Source: CAZFYZ01 sp964523735 (GTDB lineage: Bacteria > Armatimonadota > UBA5829). Taken from it: DNA of 25,771 nt. The stretch covers positions 1 to 25,771 of the forward strand of contig CAZFYZ010000050.1 in the NCBI GenBank assembly GCA_964523735.1, read 5' to 3'. The translations under genes and the position numbers were made by a program. A model generated the notes under the pieces. It ran no database searches and was not told where the DNA came from. It was given only the letters and a program-made list of their open reading frames with translations. Of the stretch, positions 1 through 7,895 are shown piece by piece (the stretch's first letter is position 1; each line of letters starts with the position of its first letter).

Positions 1-1
1 C

Positions 2-382
2 TACGAAGCCGCCGGAGCCGAGGTCGCCATAGCGGTATCGTCTGTGGTATTCTCGCTGGCACACCTGATCAAACATCCCACCACACCGGTGCTTTACGCC
101 CTAAACGCTTTCATGTTCGGAGTGCTTGCGGCAGTCTGCCGTCACTACACCGGGAGCCTGTGGCTGCCGATCGGACTGCACTTCGGATGGAATGTTGTCT
201 CCGGCCCTATCTTCGGTCTGCCCTATTCCGGCAAGCCTTATGAGCGGGGAGTGGTTGTCAGCGAGGTCAAGGGACCGACCTGGCTCACCGGCGGGAGTTA
301 TTCCCTGGATGCCGGTGTGCTGGGAACTCTGGCGCTGGTGATCGCTGCCGTTGGATTGATCGCTATCACACCTATCAAGTAA
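2..382 (+). CDS. CPBP-family intramembrane protease, C-terminal part (cut by left edge)
   Basis: The reading frame is open from the first bases, so the N-terminus lies outside the window; about 126 residues are visible. The fragment has the end of a CPBP (Abi/CAAX-protease-like) domain: an FSLAHL segment, a hydrophobic stretch ending in FMFGVLAA, then GLHFGWNVV, which matches the family's conserved motif with His and Asn at the membrane-embedded active site. It ends with another hydrophobic helix (GVLGTLALVIAAVGLIAI). Family members are integral membrane glutamic-type proteases, some processing prenylated or bacteriocin-related peptides; the substrate here is unknown. The gene is followed after 19 bp by a possible small gene on the same strand. 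Family assignment is fairly sure, specific role unknown. Confidence 0.85.
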   Translation, partial: YEAAGAEVAIAVSSVVFSLAHLIKHPTTPVLYALNAFMFGVLAAVCRHYTGSLWLPIGLHFGWNVVSGPIFGLPYSGKPYERGVVVSEVKGPTWLTGGSYSLDAGVLGTLALVIAAVGLIAITPIK

Positions 383-401
383 CGCGGGGAGGTTTGCCTC
401 C

Positions 402-608
402 GTGAGAGAATGCAGCTACTGGTGGAAAGCTGACGACGAAGAACGATGTGACATGGCCGACATGGAATGCCCCTGCCACGGCCTGCAGCATGACTGCCCG
501 TTAGGTGGCAGTGCTATTGAGCGTGCGGTGAAGGTCCAGCAGCGATTCACGCTGCAAGAGGCGGCAAGACGCGCACGGCGGGCACACAGAGAACAAGAAG
601 CAAGCTGA
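402..608 (+). CDS. Possible small Cys-rich protein, 68 aa
   Basis: I do not recognise this product. The GTG start is preceded at good distance by GGGGAGG (386-392), better than expected by chance. The N-terminal half carries five cysteines, three of them in a CPCHGLQHDC stretch, which could bind metal. The C-terminal half is a basic, Arg/Ala-rich helix (EAARRARRAHREQ). It lies 19 bp after the CPBP gene and ends just before the promoter of the YjbQ gene. An overlapping antisense frame (416-664) lacks a convincing ribosome binding site. It could be a chance ORF; the case rests on the ribosome binding site and the clustered cysteines. Confidence 0.45.
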   Translation: MRECSYWWKADDEERCDMADMECPCHGLQHDCPLGGSAIERAVKVQQRFTLQEAARRARRAHREQEAS

Positions 609-618
609 CGAATTCGTC

Positions 619-648
619 TTGACGCATGCAGCCTATCCCTCGTAACAT
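619..648 (+). promoter_or_regulatory. Sigma-70-like promoter before the YjbQ gene
   Basis: TTGACG (619-624) and TAACAT (643-648) are separated by 18 bp. The predicted transcription start, near 655, leaves a short leader that contains the GGAGG ribosome binding site at 671-675. Inferred from sequence only. Confidence 0.5.
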
Positions 649-681
649 GGCCTCCTGAACGCACGTCTCCGGAGGACCATC

Positions 682-1095
682 ATGAAGTCACACACCAAGT
701 ATCTGTGGTTCAACACGAGCCAGCAGCGTGAGCTCGTCAACATCACGGGCGAATGCGAGACGCTTCTCAGCGAGAGTGGCATCAAGGAAGGGATGATGCT
801 GGTCTCAGCTATGCACATCACCGCCGGAGTCTGGGTCAACGACAACGAGCCAGGGATTCATCAGGATGCGATGGATATGCTCGAGCGCCTTGCCCCCGAA
901 GGACCTGATTACCGTCACCACCGCACAGGCGAAGACAACGGCCACGCCCACCTGAAGAACCTGCTTATGCACCACCAGGTCATCATCCCGGTCACCGAAG
1001 GCCGCCTCGATCTCGGCCCGTGGCAGACCATCTTCTACGCCGAGTTCGACGGCCAGAGGCGGAAGAGGGTGGTGCTGAAGGTGATGGGTGAGTAG
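682..1095 (+). CDS. yjbQ: YjbQ / UPF0047 family protein
   Basis: A 137-residue protein matching the family over its full length. Visible signatures are HITAGVWVNDNEPGIHQD (45-62), YRHHRTGEDNGHAHLKNLL (78-96) and the C-terminal GRLDLGPWQTIFYAEFDGQRRKRV (107-130), including the clustered His residues thought to bind ligand or metal. YjbQ proteins are small soluble trimers; some have weak thiamin-phosphate synthase activity in vitro or rescue thiE mutants, but the physiological role is unsettled. The ATG has GGAGG six bases upstream. A TTGACG-N18-TAACAT promoter suggests separate transcription. A second thiamin-pathway gene, thiD, lies about 11 kb away and is not in the same operon. The gene faces the HEAT-repeat gene convergently. 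Confidence 0.92.
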   Translation: MKSHTKYLWFNTSQQRELVNITGECETLLSESGIKEGMMLVSAMHITAGVWVNDNEPGIHQDAMDMLERLAPEGPDYRHHRTGEDNGHAHLKNLLMHHQVIIPVTEGRLDLGPWQTIFYAEFDGQRRKRVVLKVMGE

Positions 1096-1120
1096 AGCTG
1101 GAATAGACCGAGAGCAACCT

Positions 1121-1138
1121 CAAACCAACGCTGGTTTG
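1121..1138. terminator. Weak hairpin between convergent genes
   Basis: CAAACCA and TGGTTTG pair perfectly (7 bp) around the 4-nt loop ACGC, between the 3' ends of the YjbQ gene and the HEAT-repeat gene. The stem is AT-rich and only TT follows on the plus strand, so it would be a weak bidirectional terminator at best. Confidence 0.35.
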
Positions 1139-1161
1139 TTACGCGGAAGGCAAGTAGCGCA

Positions 1162-2754
1162 TTACTCCCTGACAGCGAACCTGAGCATGCCGAGCACAGC
1201 CGCATCAATGCGGCTTTCACGATCCGTTAGCCCCTTGCGTATCTGTTCCGCCTGCTCTGATGTCGGCTCAGAGTACATTGTTGCAGAGGTGCGCACCCAC
1301 CTACTCAGTCCCTCTTCAGCACTCTGAGCTATAGCATCGTCGGATGAAGCACACGCCTCAAGCAGATAGACAGCGCTGTCCCAGTCGCGGGTCTGCGACA
1401 GGAGACTGATCGCATTCCTCATCACGTGCTGGAACTTGGAAGCCCCAAACACCGCCCACAGTTGCTCTGCGGTGAGAAGTCTCGGCTTCATCGCGAGTAT
1501 GTTCTTGGCTTCCCGCGACACACTTGCCGACTCATCCGCCAGCAACCGAGCAAATGAAACTGCGTAGTTCGGTCGATCTAGAAAGGATAGGGCCCGCATC
1601 ACCGTTTTGCGCAATCTAGACTTGCCTCTGAACGCGTAGGGAGCCACGAACATGGCATCGCTAGTTGTCGCCACATCGCAAAGACCGCTGACAGCCGCCT
1701 CGAGTTCCCGGCCACTTGCAGTCGCAATCCTCTCACGGTAGAACGTCGCAAAGTCGATGCCCACTGTCTTCCTTAGATAATGCCGAGCCGTTGCCCGCAC
1801 ACCCGCATTTACGTCGAGAAGTGCTATCATCCACGCGTCCACCGCCAGTGGTGACGAGGTTGCCGCATAGGCGTCAAGTACGGCAGATCGGATCGCCGGA
1901 AAGGGGTCGCGTTCAAGCTTCGTGAGTTCGTCCAAGAGCTCGTCCACCAGCAACGTGCGCGTGACTTCACGAACAGCCCAAAACCGGATGGCATTAGAAT
2001 GATCACACATCGCCTCACGCAGGATCGATCTTCTGTCCCCAGCAGGGGATTCAGCGGCTATCCGGTAGCAAGTCCTGCGGATCAATGGCTCGTCAGCAGT
2101 CGTACCTTTGAGCAATTCGGGCAGACATACGGGGCTCTGAAGAAGGCTCTTGATCGACTCCACGATCTCGACGTGGGAAGCCCTGCTGCATTCCTCCAGC
2201 CTTGTCACCAACTGGATGTAGCGCACGAAGTGGGCAGCATGGGCCGGGTCTAGACGGTCTCGGACGGCTGCAGCAGCGCGATTCCTGACCTGTGGCACCC
2301 AATCATTCACGCTGATCAGCAGAAACGGCAACTCCCGTCCACTCCTTATGTCCGATAGCGACCTCACAGCCGCTTCGCGCACATGGCCATTCCAGTGCGT
2401 CGCCACCACACCCAGCAGCTCTGCACAGAACTCGCCAAACCGACAAAGGTCGGCAACCTTGTCGGAACGTAGCTCAGATATGTTTGACGACATCCCAAGG
2501 CGCAGGTGAACGAGATCACGGTCAGATATATGGCGAACAAGCTCAGACAGTGCCTCTGCTGCCACAACGGCCATCGGCCCGCCAGCGATTGCATAGGGCA
2601 CAATTGCCTGAATCGCGCCCGGTTCACCGGAGGCTCCGATATCCCTTAACAACTGGGCTTGACGCCCTCGCGGCGACAGAAGCCGCCCCGACCACGATTC
2701 CATGTGAGCGAGCTGACTAACCAGCAACCTGGTCTGTTCGGACAACTGCTTCAC
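1162..2754 (-). CDS. HEAT-repeat protein coupled to an MrfA-like helicase
   Basis: A 530-residue, all-helical protein built of HEAT-like repeats, for example HVREAAVRSLSDI, QVRNRAAAAVRDRL, AIRSAVLDAYAAT, GVRATARHYLRK and SVSREAKNILAM, spaced about 30-40 residues apart. It has no signal peptide, membrane segment or recognisable catalytic motif, so a cytoplasmic scaffold or binding protein is likely. A longer frame reaches back to 2883 inside the helicase gene, but I choose the GTG at 2754: GTGA overlaps the helicase stop codon, and GGAGGGG stands 7 bases upstream. This is classical translational coupling and suggests the two proteins act together. HEAT repeats bind proteins or nucleic acid; which applies here is unknown. 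It is not a homologue of MrfB, the usual exonuclease partner of MrfA. Confidence 0.85.
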   Translation of the reverse strand: MKQLSEQTRLLVSQLAHMESWSGRLLSPRGRQAQLLRDIGASGEPGAIQAIVPYAIAGGPMAVVAAEALSELVRHISDRDLVHLRLGMSSNISELRSDKVADLCRFGEFCAELLGVVATHWNGHVREAAVRSLSDIRSGRELPFLLISVNDWVPQVRNRAAAAVRDRLDPAHAAHFVRYIQLVTRLEECSRASHVEIVESIKSLLQSPVCLPELLKGTTADEPLIRRTCYRIAAESPAGDRRSILREAMCDHSNAIRFWAVREVTRTLLVDELLDELTKLERDPFPAIRSAVLDAYAATSSPLAVDAWMIALLDVNAGVRATARHYLRKTVGIDFATFYRERIATASGRELEAAVSGLCDVATTSDAMFVAPYAFRGKSRLRKTVMRALSFLDRPNYAVSFARLLADESASVSREAKNILAMKPRLLTAEQLWAVFGASKFQHVMRNAISLLSQTRDWDSAVYLLEACASSDDAIAQSAEEGLSRWVRTSATMYSEPTSEQAEQIRKGLTDRESRIDAAVLGMLRFAVRE

Positions 2755-5138
2755 CGCAATACCCCTCCGGACTCCCCTGTAGTAGAGCCTGTGCAGAAGC
2801 CCAGCAACTCCCTCAAGGCAAAGATCGCTCCCGCCTTGTCGAGGGGCTCGTTGTTGTTGCCACACTTTGGAGATTGGATGCATCCGGGGCAGCCATCGTC
2901 ACATCCGCAGTCTTCGAGGGTCTTGAGGGCGTATTGGAGGAGCTGGTCGATGGAGTCGTAAGCAGTGCGGGCGATGCCGACACCGCCGGGGTAGCCGTCA
3001 TATATGAAGATCGCCGCAAGACCCCGGGTGTCCACGTGGCTCGGGTGTGAGACTCCGCCGACATCCCACCTGTCACAGATCGCGAAAAGCGGGAGGATGC
3101 CTATGGTGACATGCTCGATGGCGTGGATCGTGCCCGTCAGGTCGAATCCGCGACCGATGAGCCTGTTCGTGAGTTCCTCGGGAAGCGTGATCCAAACGGA
3201 TTCCGTGCTGAGCCTGGTCTCGGGCAGGTCGAGGAGGACGCGGTCGAGGACTTTCTCTGTGAACAGCTGCTTGCGGTAGTACTGGGTGACGCGGCTCGAC
3301 ACAGTCACGTCCCCGAATTCCACTCTGGCAGAGCCGATGTCGCGTGACTCCACACGCTCGTCGATGGCCACATTGGTCCGGCTGCCGGGGGTCGTGTAGT
3401 AGCTGACGTCGGTTCGCTCTACGTAGGCGGTGCGCTCGGGCAGGTCGAGCTTGGTTACCACGTAGGATTCCCCTGCGTGCAGGTAGACCGCCCCGGGATG
3501 GATGGTCTCGAATGCGCTGGCGGCATCGACCGTACCGAGGAGCGTCCCGCCTCGCTCGACGGAGACGATCAAGTAGCTCTCACCGGAGGCCGACCTGATA
3601 TTGACGCGCTTGGCGGGGTAGTCCGCCCCTGTCCAGAACCATCTGCGGCGATAGCTGACCTGCTCTACCTCCTCCAGGGCCGCAAGCACGTCCCACGCGC
3701 GCTCGCCCCAAAGCAGCTCAACTTCCTCGTTCTCTATCGGCAGTTCATAAGCTGCGCAGACCAGGTGGTCGGCAAGGATATACGGGTTCTGATAGTCCAC
3801 GACAGCCTTTTCGTGCTCTGCTCCGAAGAAGAAGCCGGGGTCGCGCATGAGATACTGGTCGATGGGGTCATCGAGCGCAATCAGCACCGCGAGCGATTCA
3901 TCGACTCCCCTACCCGACCGCCCCGCCTGCTGCCAGGTGCTTGCGACGGTGCCCGGGTAGCCTGTCATCACAACTGCGTCGAGCCCGCCTATGTCCACAC
4001 CCACCTCAAGCGCGGTGGTGGATGTCACGCCAAGAAGCTCGCCGCTGAAGAGCCTGCGTTCGATTTCACGGCGTTCGGCTGGACGGTATCCGGCGCGGTA
4101 GGACATGATTTTGTCTGCGAGGCGGCATTGCTCTGTTTCGCGACAGGGTGTCGCCGAAACAACGGAGGATTGCTCTGTTTCGGGACAGGGTGTCGCCGAA
4201 ACAACGCCCTTGAGCTCGTTTCTGGCGTAGCGGAGAATCAGCTCGGCGGTCTTGCGTGCTTTCGTAAAGACGAGAGTGCGGATGTCGCGCGAGACGAGGC
4301 TGGTGAAGAGATCCACTGCCTCCGAGTTCGAGCTGCGCCGCTGGCCCATCTTGCCGACCCTCGGCGGATTCCAGAACACGAATGTCTTCTCGCCCGCGGG
4401 GGAGCCGTCGTTGCTGATCACTCTGGGCTCGATTCCCGTCAGGTTAGTCACAAGCTTGCCTGGGTCTTTGACTGTGGCCGAAGCACACACGAAGGTAGGA
4501 TGTGAACCATAGTACTCGGCGATCCGCCGCAGTCGCCTGATGATGTTGGCGACGTGCGCGCCAAATACACCTCGATACGTGTGCACCTCGTCGATAACCA
4601 CATACTGCAGGTTGCGGAAGAGATCCGACCACGTCGTGTGGTAGGGCAGGATGCCGACGTGCAACATATCGGGGTTCGTGAGGATCAGGTTGCACGATGC
4701 CTTGATAAACGGCCGTTCCTGCCGGGGCGTATCACCGTCATAGGTGGCGGCCTTGACCGCCGACAGCTCGTATCCCCTGATCTTGCCCAGTTGGTCCTGC
4801 GCCAGCGCTTTGGTAGGATAGATGTAGAGCGCCCGAGCCTTGGGATCACGCTCCAGGGCCTCCATAGCGGGCACGTTGTAGCAGATGGTCTTGCCGCTGG
4901 CAGTAGCAGTAACGACGACGATGTGCTCGCCACGGCGGACAGCCTCGATGGACTCCGCTTGATGGGAGTAGAAACGCTCGATCCCCTGTCGGCGCAATGC
5001 GTCTCCAATGAGGCCTGAGACGGGGGGATCGACGTCCCGCAGCACGGCCTCGCGCGCGGGAACCCGCTCGAGGTGCGCTATCTGGCCATGGTAGAACCTG
5101 GCCGACTGGATGGATTCGAGGAAGGCTTCAGTGTCCAT
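2751..5138 (-). CDS. MrfA/YprA-type DEVH-box helicase with C-terminal Cys cluster
   Basis: A 795-residue superfamily 2 helicase. Visible motifs are the Q-like FYSHQAESI (56-64), Walker A TATASGKT (77-84), PTKALAQDQ (108-116), DEVH (183-186), SAT (220-222), TLVFTKARKTAE (288-299), TTALEVGVDIGG (374-385) and QQAGRSGRG (403-411). The C-terminus carries C744, C746, C750, C753 and C759, the metal-binding cluster of the MrfA/DUF1998 group. Bacillus MrfA is a 3'-5' helicase needed for repair of mitomycin C damage together with MrfB; that role is inferred here. Residues about 311-339 hold an in-frame insertion of two 14-residue repeats (VVSATPCxETEQ) between the motif IV and motif V regions. It lies 69 bp after the PAS-sensor gene on the same strand and overlaps the HEAT gene by 4 bp. 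Its own ATG has only a weak ribosome binding site. Confidence 0.92.
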   Translation of the reverse strand: MDTEAFLESIQSARFYHGQIAHLERVPAREAVLRDVDPPVSGLIGDALRRQGIERFYSHQAESIEAVRRGEHIVVVTATASGKTICYNVPAMEALERDPKARALYIYPTKALAQDQLGKIRGYELSAVKAATYDGDTPRQERPFIKASCNLILTNPDMLHVGILPYHTTWSDLFRNLQYVVIDEVHTYRGVFGAHVANIIRRLRRIAEYYGSHPTFVCASATVKDPGKLVTNLTGIEPRVISNDGSPAGEKTFVFWNPPRVGKMGQRRSSNSEAVDLFTSLVSRDIRTLVFTKARKTAELILRYARNELKGVVSATPCPETEQSSVVSATPCRETEQCRLADKIMSYRAGYRPAERREIERRLFSGELLGVTSTTALEVGVDIGGLDAVVMTGYPGTVASTWQQAGRSGRGVDESLAVLIALDDPIDQYLMRDPGFFFGAEHEKAVVDYQNPYILADHLVCAAYELPIENEEVELLWGERAWDVLAALEEVEQVSYRRRWFWTGADYPAKRVNIRSASGESYLIVSVERGGTLLGTVDAASAFETIHPGAVYLHAGESYVVTKLDLPERTAYVERTDVSYYTTPGSRTNVAIDERVESRDIGSARVEFGDVTVSSRVTQYYRKQLFTEKVLDRVLLDLPETRLSTESVWITLPEELTNRLIGRGFDLTGTIHAIEHVTIGILPLFAICDRWDVGGVSHPSHVDTRGLAAIFIYDGYPGGVGIARTAYDSIDQLLQYALKTLEDCGCDDGCPGCIQSPKCGNNNEPLDKAGAIFALRELLGFCTGSTTGESGGVLR
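4127..4206. repeat. Two tandem copies of a hairpin-forming repeat inside the helicase gene
   Basis: A 38-bp sequence at 4127-4164 recurs at 4169-4206 with one mismatch; the period is 42 bp, so the frame is kept. Each copy is nearly palindromic: outer arms TGTTTCG/CGAAACA, inner arms GACA/TGTC, loop GGG and one bulged base. It is translated as VVSATPCPETEQSS-VVSATPCRETEQCR. Such a structure is typical of short palindromic mobile or REP-like elements. Confidence 0.85.
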
Positions 5139-5207
5139 GCTTTGCTCGCATGGACGTTGTTAGGGGTAGAGAGCGTGTGTTCCTGCTTGTGCAACACTCC
5201 CCAACGA

Positions 5208-7640
5208 TCACCACGTATCCGGAAGCACCACGGGGCTCGATTGCTCCGGGATGTAGTGCAGGCTCATCTGAATGCCTACAGTTGTGCCGTCCGGGCCAGT
5301 TGCAAGATAGACCTGGTCCGCGATTGAGAGCATGGCCTTGTAGCCCATGCCCAACGACACCGCGGTCGTGTAGTTCTTCTTCAGAGCCACATAGGGCAGG
5401 TTTATCGCCTGTATGCCGGGGCCATTATCACTGATAAGGACAAGCAGGCCTTCTCCGCGTTTGTGGATCGAGACCATGCCCGACTGGGCATGCTTGAGAG
5501 CATTGGTTGCCGCCTCGCCCACGCACAACGCAAGGTCGAACATCTTGAACTCGTCCATGCCCTGGGATTCAGCCACCTCGGCCGCTACCCGCCTGGCAAC
5601 ACCGACATCCTGGGGGTGCGTGACTTTGCATATCCCCAGCAGCGGGCCGGAGATCCTCTGTACTTCCTTTCGATCGCAGATAATCAGTTTGCCCTCGGTA
5701 GCCGCCTCAATGGTGTTCCGATAGAACCGATCTCTGTCCTCCTCCGCCTGCACGGCCGCCGTAATGTCCTCAAACAGCACACCCACGTGTCTCCCAGGCA
5801 GGCCAAATGCCCTGAACGAGTAGTGCCTTGGCATCAATCTCTCGTCCGAATAGGCGAAATCGGCGATGTTGAAGGAAGTCGCATCCCGCGCTGCTTCCGC
5901 GAACTGCAGCGGGATGCCCTGCTCGCGAAGCCCGGGAAACACCTCGTCTATGTAGTGGCCGATGACGTCTCCCTCGGAAAGACCGAGTTCGGTCGTTGAC
6001 GCAGGATTTGCCGCGACCAGCCGCAGCGATCTGTCGTCGTTGGGATCATCGAGATGGTAGATGTACAGCCCAACCTGCATGTTCTTGATCACGTTGGTGA
6101 ACATCTGCATGGAGTCTCTGACCCGGTTACGCTCCGTCACATCGAACACCACCGCGAGCAGCCGTTCCTGAGCACCATACCGCAGGCGTGCTCCGTGCAC
6201 CTCGACGTCAAAGGGCGTGCCGTCCTTGCGGACGTGAAGCGACTCCCTGCGGAACCATTCGCCAAGGGCCACGCTTTCTGACTGATCGTAGAAATGACGG
6301 AAAGCAGGGTCGACGATTTCTCTGATGTGGCGCGCCATCAGCTCTTCGCGCGAGTAACCATAAAGCTCGGCGGCTCGTGCGTTGGCGTCAACGATGCGAC
6401 CGTCCAGTTCCATGAGCAGAAAAGCATCCACGTTGGAGTTGAAGATGGACCGATAGCGAGCTTCGCTCTCCTGCAATGCCTGCTGGTCGTGGATACGCTG
6501 CGTTATGTCCAGACCTACGCTTAGAATCTCAACGGTGTTTCCAGCCTCATCGAATACTGGTTTGTTAGTCCAAGCGATCCAGACACGTTCGCCGTTCTTG
6601 CGCATGTTCTCGTTGATGTTGGCTCCGTGGTATTCCGGGTGTGCGCAGATGCTCTCAATCATCACCTGGAGATCTCGGCCTGAGGTCTCGGTCTTCGGGA
6701 CTATGGTCCCCATAACGTTCTGACCGATGATCTCGTCTTCGGTGTAGCCGAAGAAGCTCTGGGCGAACTCGTTGAAGAAGTGGATTGTGCCGTCGCGTCC
6801 CCAGCGCAGGATGATGCTGTGGGCATTCTCGACAAGCTCCTTGTACTTCTCCTCGGACTGGCGCCTCCGCTCTTCGGCTTGCCGACGCTCGGTAACATCG
6901 TTGAATATGGACAGGATCAGGGGCTCTTCCGTAAGGCTGACGAGTGCAGTCGAGACAAACGCGTGCCTGGTCTCGCCCGCGCGCGTCCTGGCTTGGATCT
7001 CGTAGTCGTCGAGCTGGCCCGCAGTCCTGGAGATCTCGTCAAGGAGCGCGTCCTGCACATCGTTGTCGAAGGCGCCTAGATCGGCCAGGGTCCGGCCGAT
7101 GGCTTCCTCCCGAGGCACGCCAAGTACATGAATGAACCTCTCGTTGACGTCCACGAGCTCGCCGACGAGATTGCTTAGCGCTACGGGAAATGGGCTGTGC
7201 TCGAACATGGTTCGGTAGAGGGACTCTCGTTCGCGAAGCTGGTCCTCGGCAATCTTGCGGTCTGTGACGTCTTCGTAGACACACAGTACGCCAACAGTCT
7301 CGCCGAACTCGTTCTTCAGAGGGACCTTGTTCTTGCGCAGCTGGATAACGTGCCCATCAGCTGCAGTCTGGGCTTCCACGTAGCCGAGATGCGGCTCGCC
7401 GGACTCCATTATGCTGCGGTCCTCGGCACGCCGGCTTTCGGCGTTATCCTTCCAGGGCATATCGAAGTCAGTCTTGCCCACGACTTCTTCCACCGAGGAA
7501 AGGTCGGCATCAAGGGCAAACTGACGGTTACACCCGAGGTAGACCGATTGTCGGTCCTTCCACAGGACGCGAATGGGGATGGTGTCGAGGAGTAACTGCA
7601 GCATCCGCTTGGGCTGGTCTAGGTTCGTATCATGGTCCAT
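5208..7640 (-). CDS. Multi-PAS sensor protein with C-terminal HATPase_c domain
   Basis: An 810-residue cytoplasmic protein with no predicted membrane segment. It has about five successive PAS (some PAC) domains, roughly 10-125, 140-255, 265-385, 392-510 and 520-640; typical starts are YRTMFEHSPFPVAL, KYKELVENAHSIIL and RYRSIFNSNVDAFLL. The C-terminus is a GHKL ATPase: N-box GEAATNALKHA (708-718), DNGPGI (738-743) and SLGMGYKAM (762-770). There is no HisKA dimerisation/phospho-acceptor domain; the ATPase resembles RsbW/anti-sigma-factor Ser/Thr kinases rather than a histidine kinase. It may therefore control an anti-anti-sigma partner or another protein; none is encoded nearby. The ATG has GGGAGAGG 9 bases upstream. 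A promoter and a leader hairpin precede it. It is probably cotranscribed with the helicase and HEAT genes. Confidence 0.9.
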   Translation of the reverse strand: MDHDTNLDQPKRMLQLLLDTIPIRVLWKDRQSVYLGCNRQFALDADLSSVEEVVGKTDFDMPWKDNAESRRAEDRSIMESGEPHLGYVEAQTAADGHVIQLRKNKVPLKNEFGETVGVLCVYEDVTDRKIAEDQLRERESLYRTMFEHSPFPVALSNLVGELVDVNERFIHVLGVPREEAIGRTLADLGAFDNDVQDALLDEISRTAGQLDDYEIQARTRAGETRHAFVSTALVSLTEEPLILSIFNDVTERRQAEERRRQSEEKYKELVENAHSIILRWGRDGTIHFFNEFAQSFFGYTEDEIIGQNVMGTIVPKTETSGRDLQVMIESICAHPEYHGANINENMRKNGERVWIAWTNKPVFDEAGNTVEILSVGLDITQRIHDQQALQESEARYRSIFNSNVDAFLLMELDGRIVDANARAAELYGYSREELMARHIREIVDPAFRHFYDQSESVALGEWFRRESLHVRKDGTPFDVEVHGARLRYGAQERLLAVVFDVTERNRVRDSMQMFTNVIKNMQVGLYIYHLDDPNDDRSLRLVAANPASTTELGLSEGDVIGHYIDEVFPGLREQGIPLQFAEAARDATSFNIADFAYSDERLMPRHYSFRAFGLPGRHVGVLFEDITAAVQAEEDRDRFYRNTIEAATEGKLIICDRKEVQRISGPLLGICKVTHPQDVGVARRVAAEVAESQGMDEFKMFDLALCVGEAATNALKHAQSGMVSIHKRGEGLLVLISDNGPGIQAINLPYVALKKNYTTAVSLGMGYKAMLSIADQVYLATGPDGTTVGIQMSLHYIPEQSSPVVLPDTW

Positions 7641-7708
7641 GTCGATGATCCTCTCCCGGCAGCCGGCAATTGATGAACCGAGGGCTCCGCTTCCTTGTTC
7701 GGGTCGTG

Positions 7709-7730
7709 TCTCTGCGATAAGCCGCAGAGA
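7709..7730 (-). promoter_or_regulatory. Hairpin in the leader of the PAS-sensor mRNA
   Basis: TCTCTGCG and CGCAGAGA form a perfect 8-bp inverted repeat around a 6-nt loop. It would lie about 10-30 nt from the predicted 5' end of the transcript, far upstream of the start codon. It could be an operator, an mRNA-stabilising hairpin or a small regulatory structure. Confidence 0.4.
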
Positions 7731-7745
7731 TCAACCCTCAGCTAT

Positions 7746-7775
7746 ATCTTAACTCACATCCGTTCAAGAGCTCAA
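7746..7775 (-). promoter_or_regulatory. Promoter for the PAS-helicase-HEAT cluster
   Basis: On the minus strand, TTGAGC (7775-7770) and TAAGAT (7751-7746) are separated by 18 bp in an AT-rich stretch. The expected start of transcription is near 7739, about 100 nt before the ATG. Inferred from sequence. Confidence 0.5.
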
Positions 7776-7831
7776 TAGTTTTCATCACGCGCCTGTTGAA
7801 TGTTCTTAAAGCGCCGCGAGAAGAAAGCACG

Positions 7832-7858
7832 GCGGGGCGCCTAGTTACAGCGCCCCGC
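7832..7858 (-). terminator. GC-rich hairpin after the 7896-8885 gene
   Basis: GCGGGGCGC and GCGCCCCGC pair perfectly (9 bp) around the loop CTAGTTACA, 38 bp beyond the stop codon of the upstream secreted-protein gene. The minus-strand 3' flank is CGTGCTTTCTTCTC, pyrimidine-rich but not a clean U-tract. A terminator is the most likely role. Confidence 0.6.
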
Positions 7859-7895
7859 TTGGTAAGATAGCTGCCTTGACTGATGTGTCGCCGAT

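Noticed and set aside
2755..2883. Longer start for the HEAT-repeat protein inside the helicase gene
   Set aside because: The GTG at 2754 with GGAGGGG and the GTGA overlap is a far better start; the extra residues overlap the helicase Cys region.
4127..4206. CRISPR-like array
   Set aside because: Only two copies separated by 4 bases, in frame within a gene, with no spacers and no cas genes nearby.
3477..4505. Open frame of 342 codons antisense to the helicase
   Set aside because: It mirrors the helicase's codon structure, has no recognisable domain or ribosome binding site, and the opposite strand encodes a clear helicase.
1162..5138. Phage-defence island such as DISARM
   Set aside because: The helicase shares a DUF1998-type Cys cluster with some defence proteins, but no methylase, nuclease, phospholipase-D or other defence gene accompanies it; a repair role is the simpler reading.
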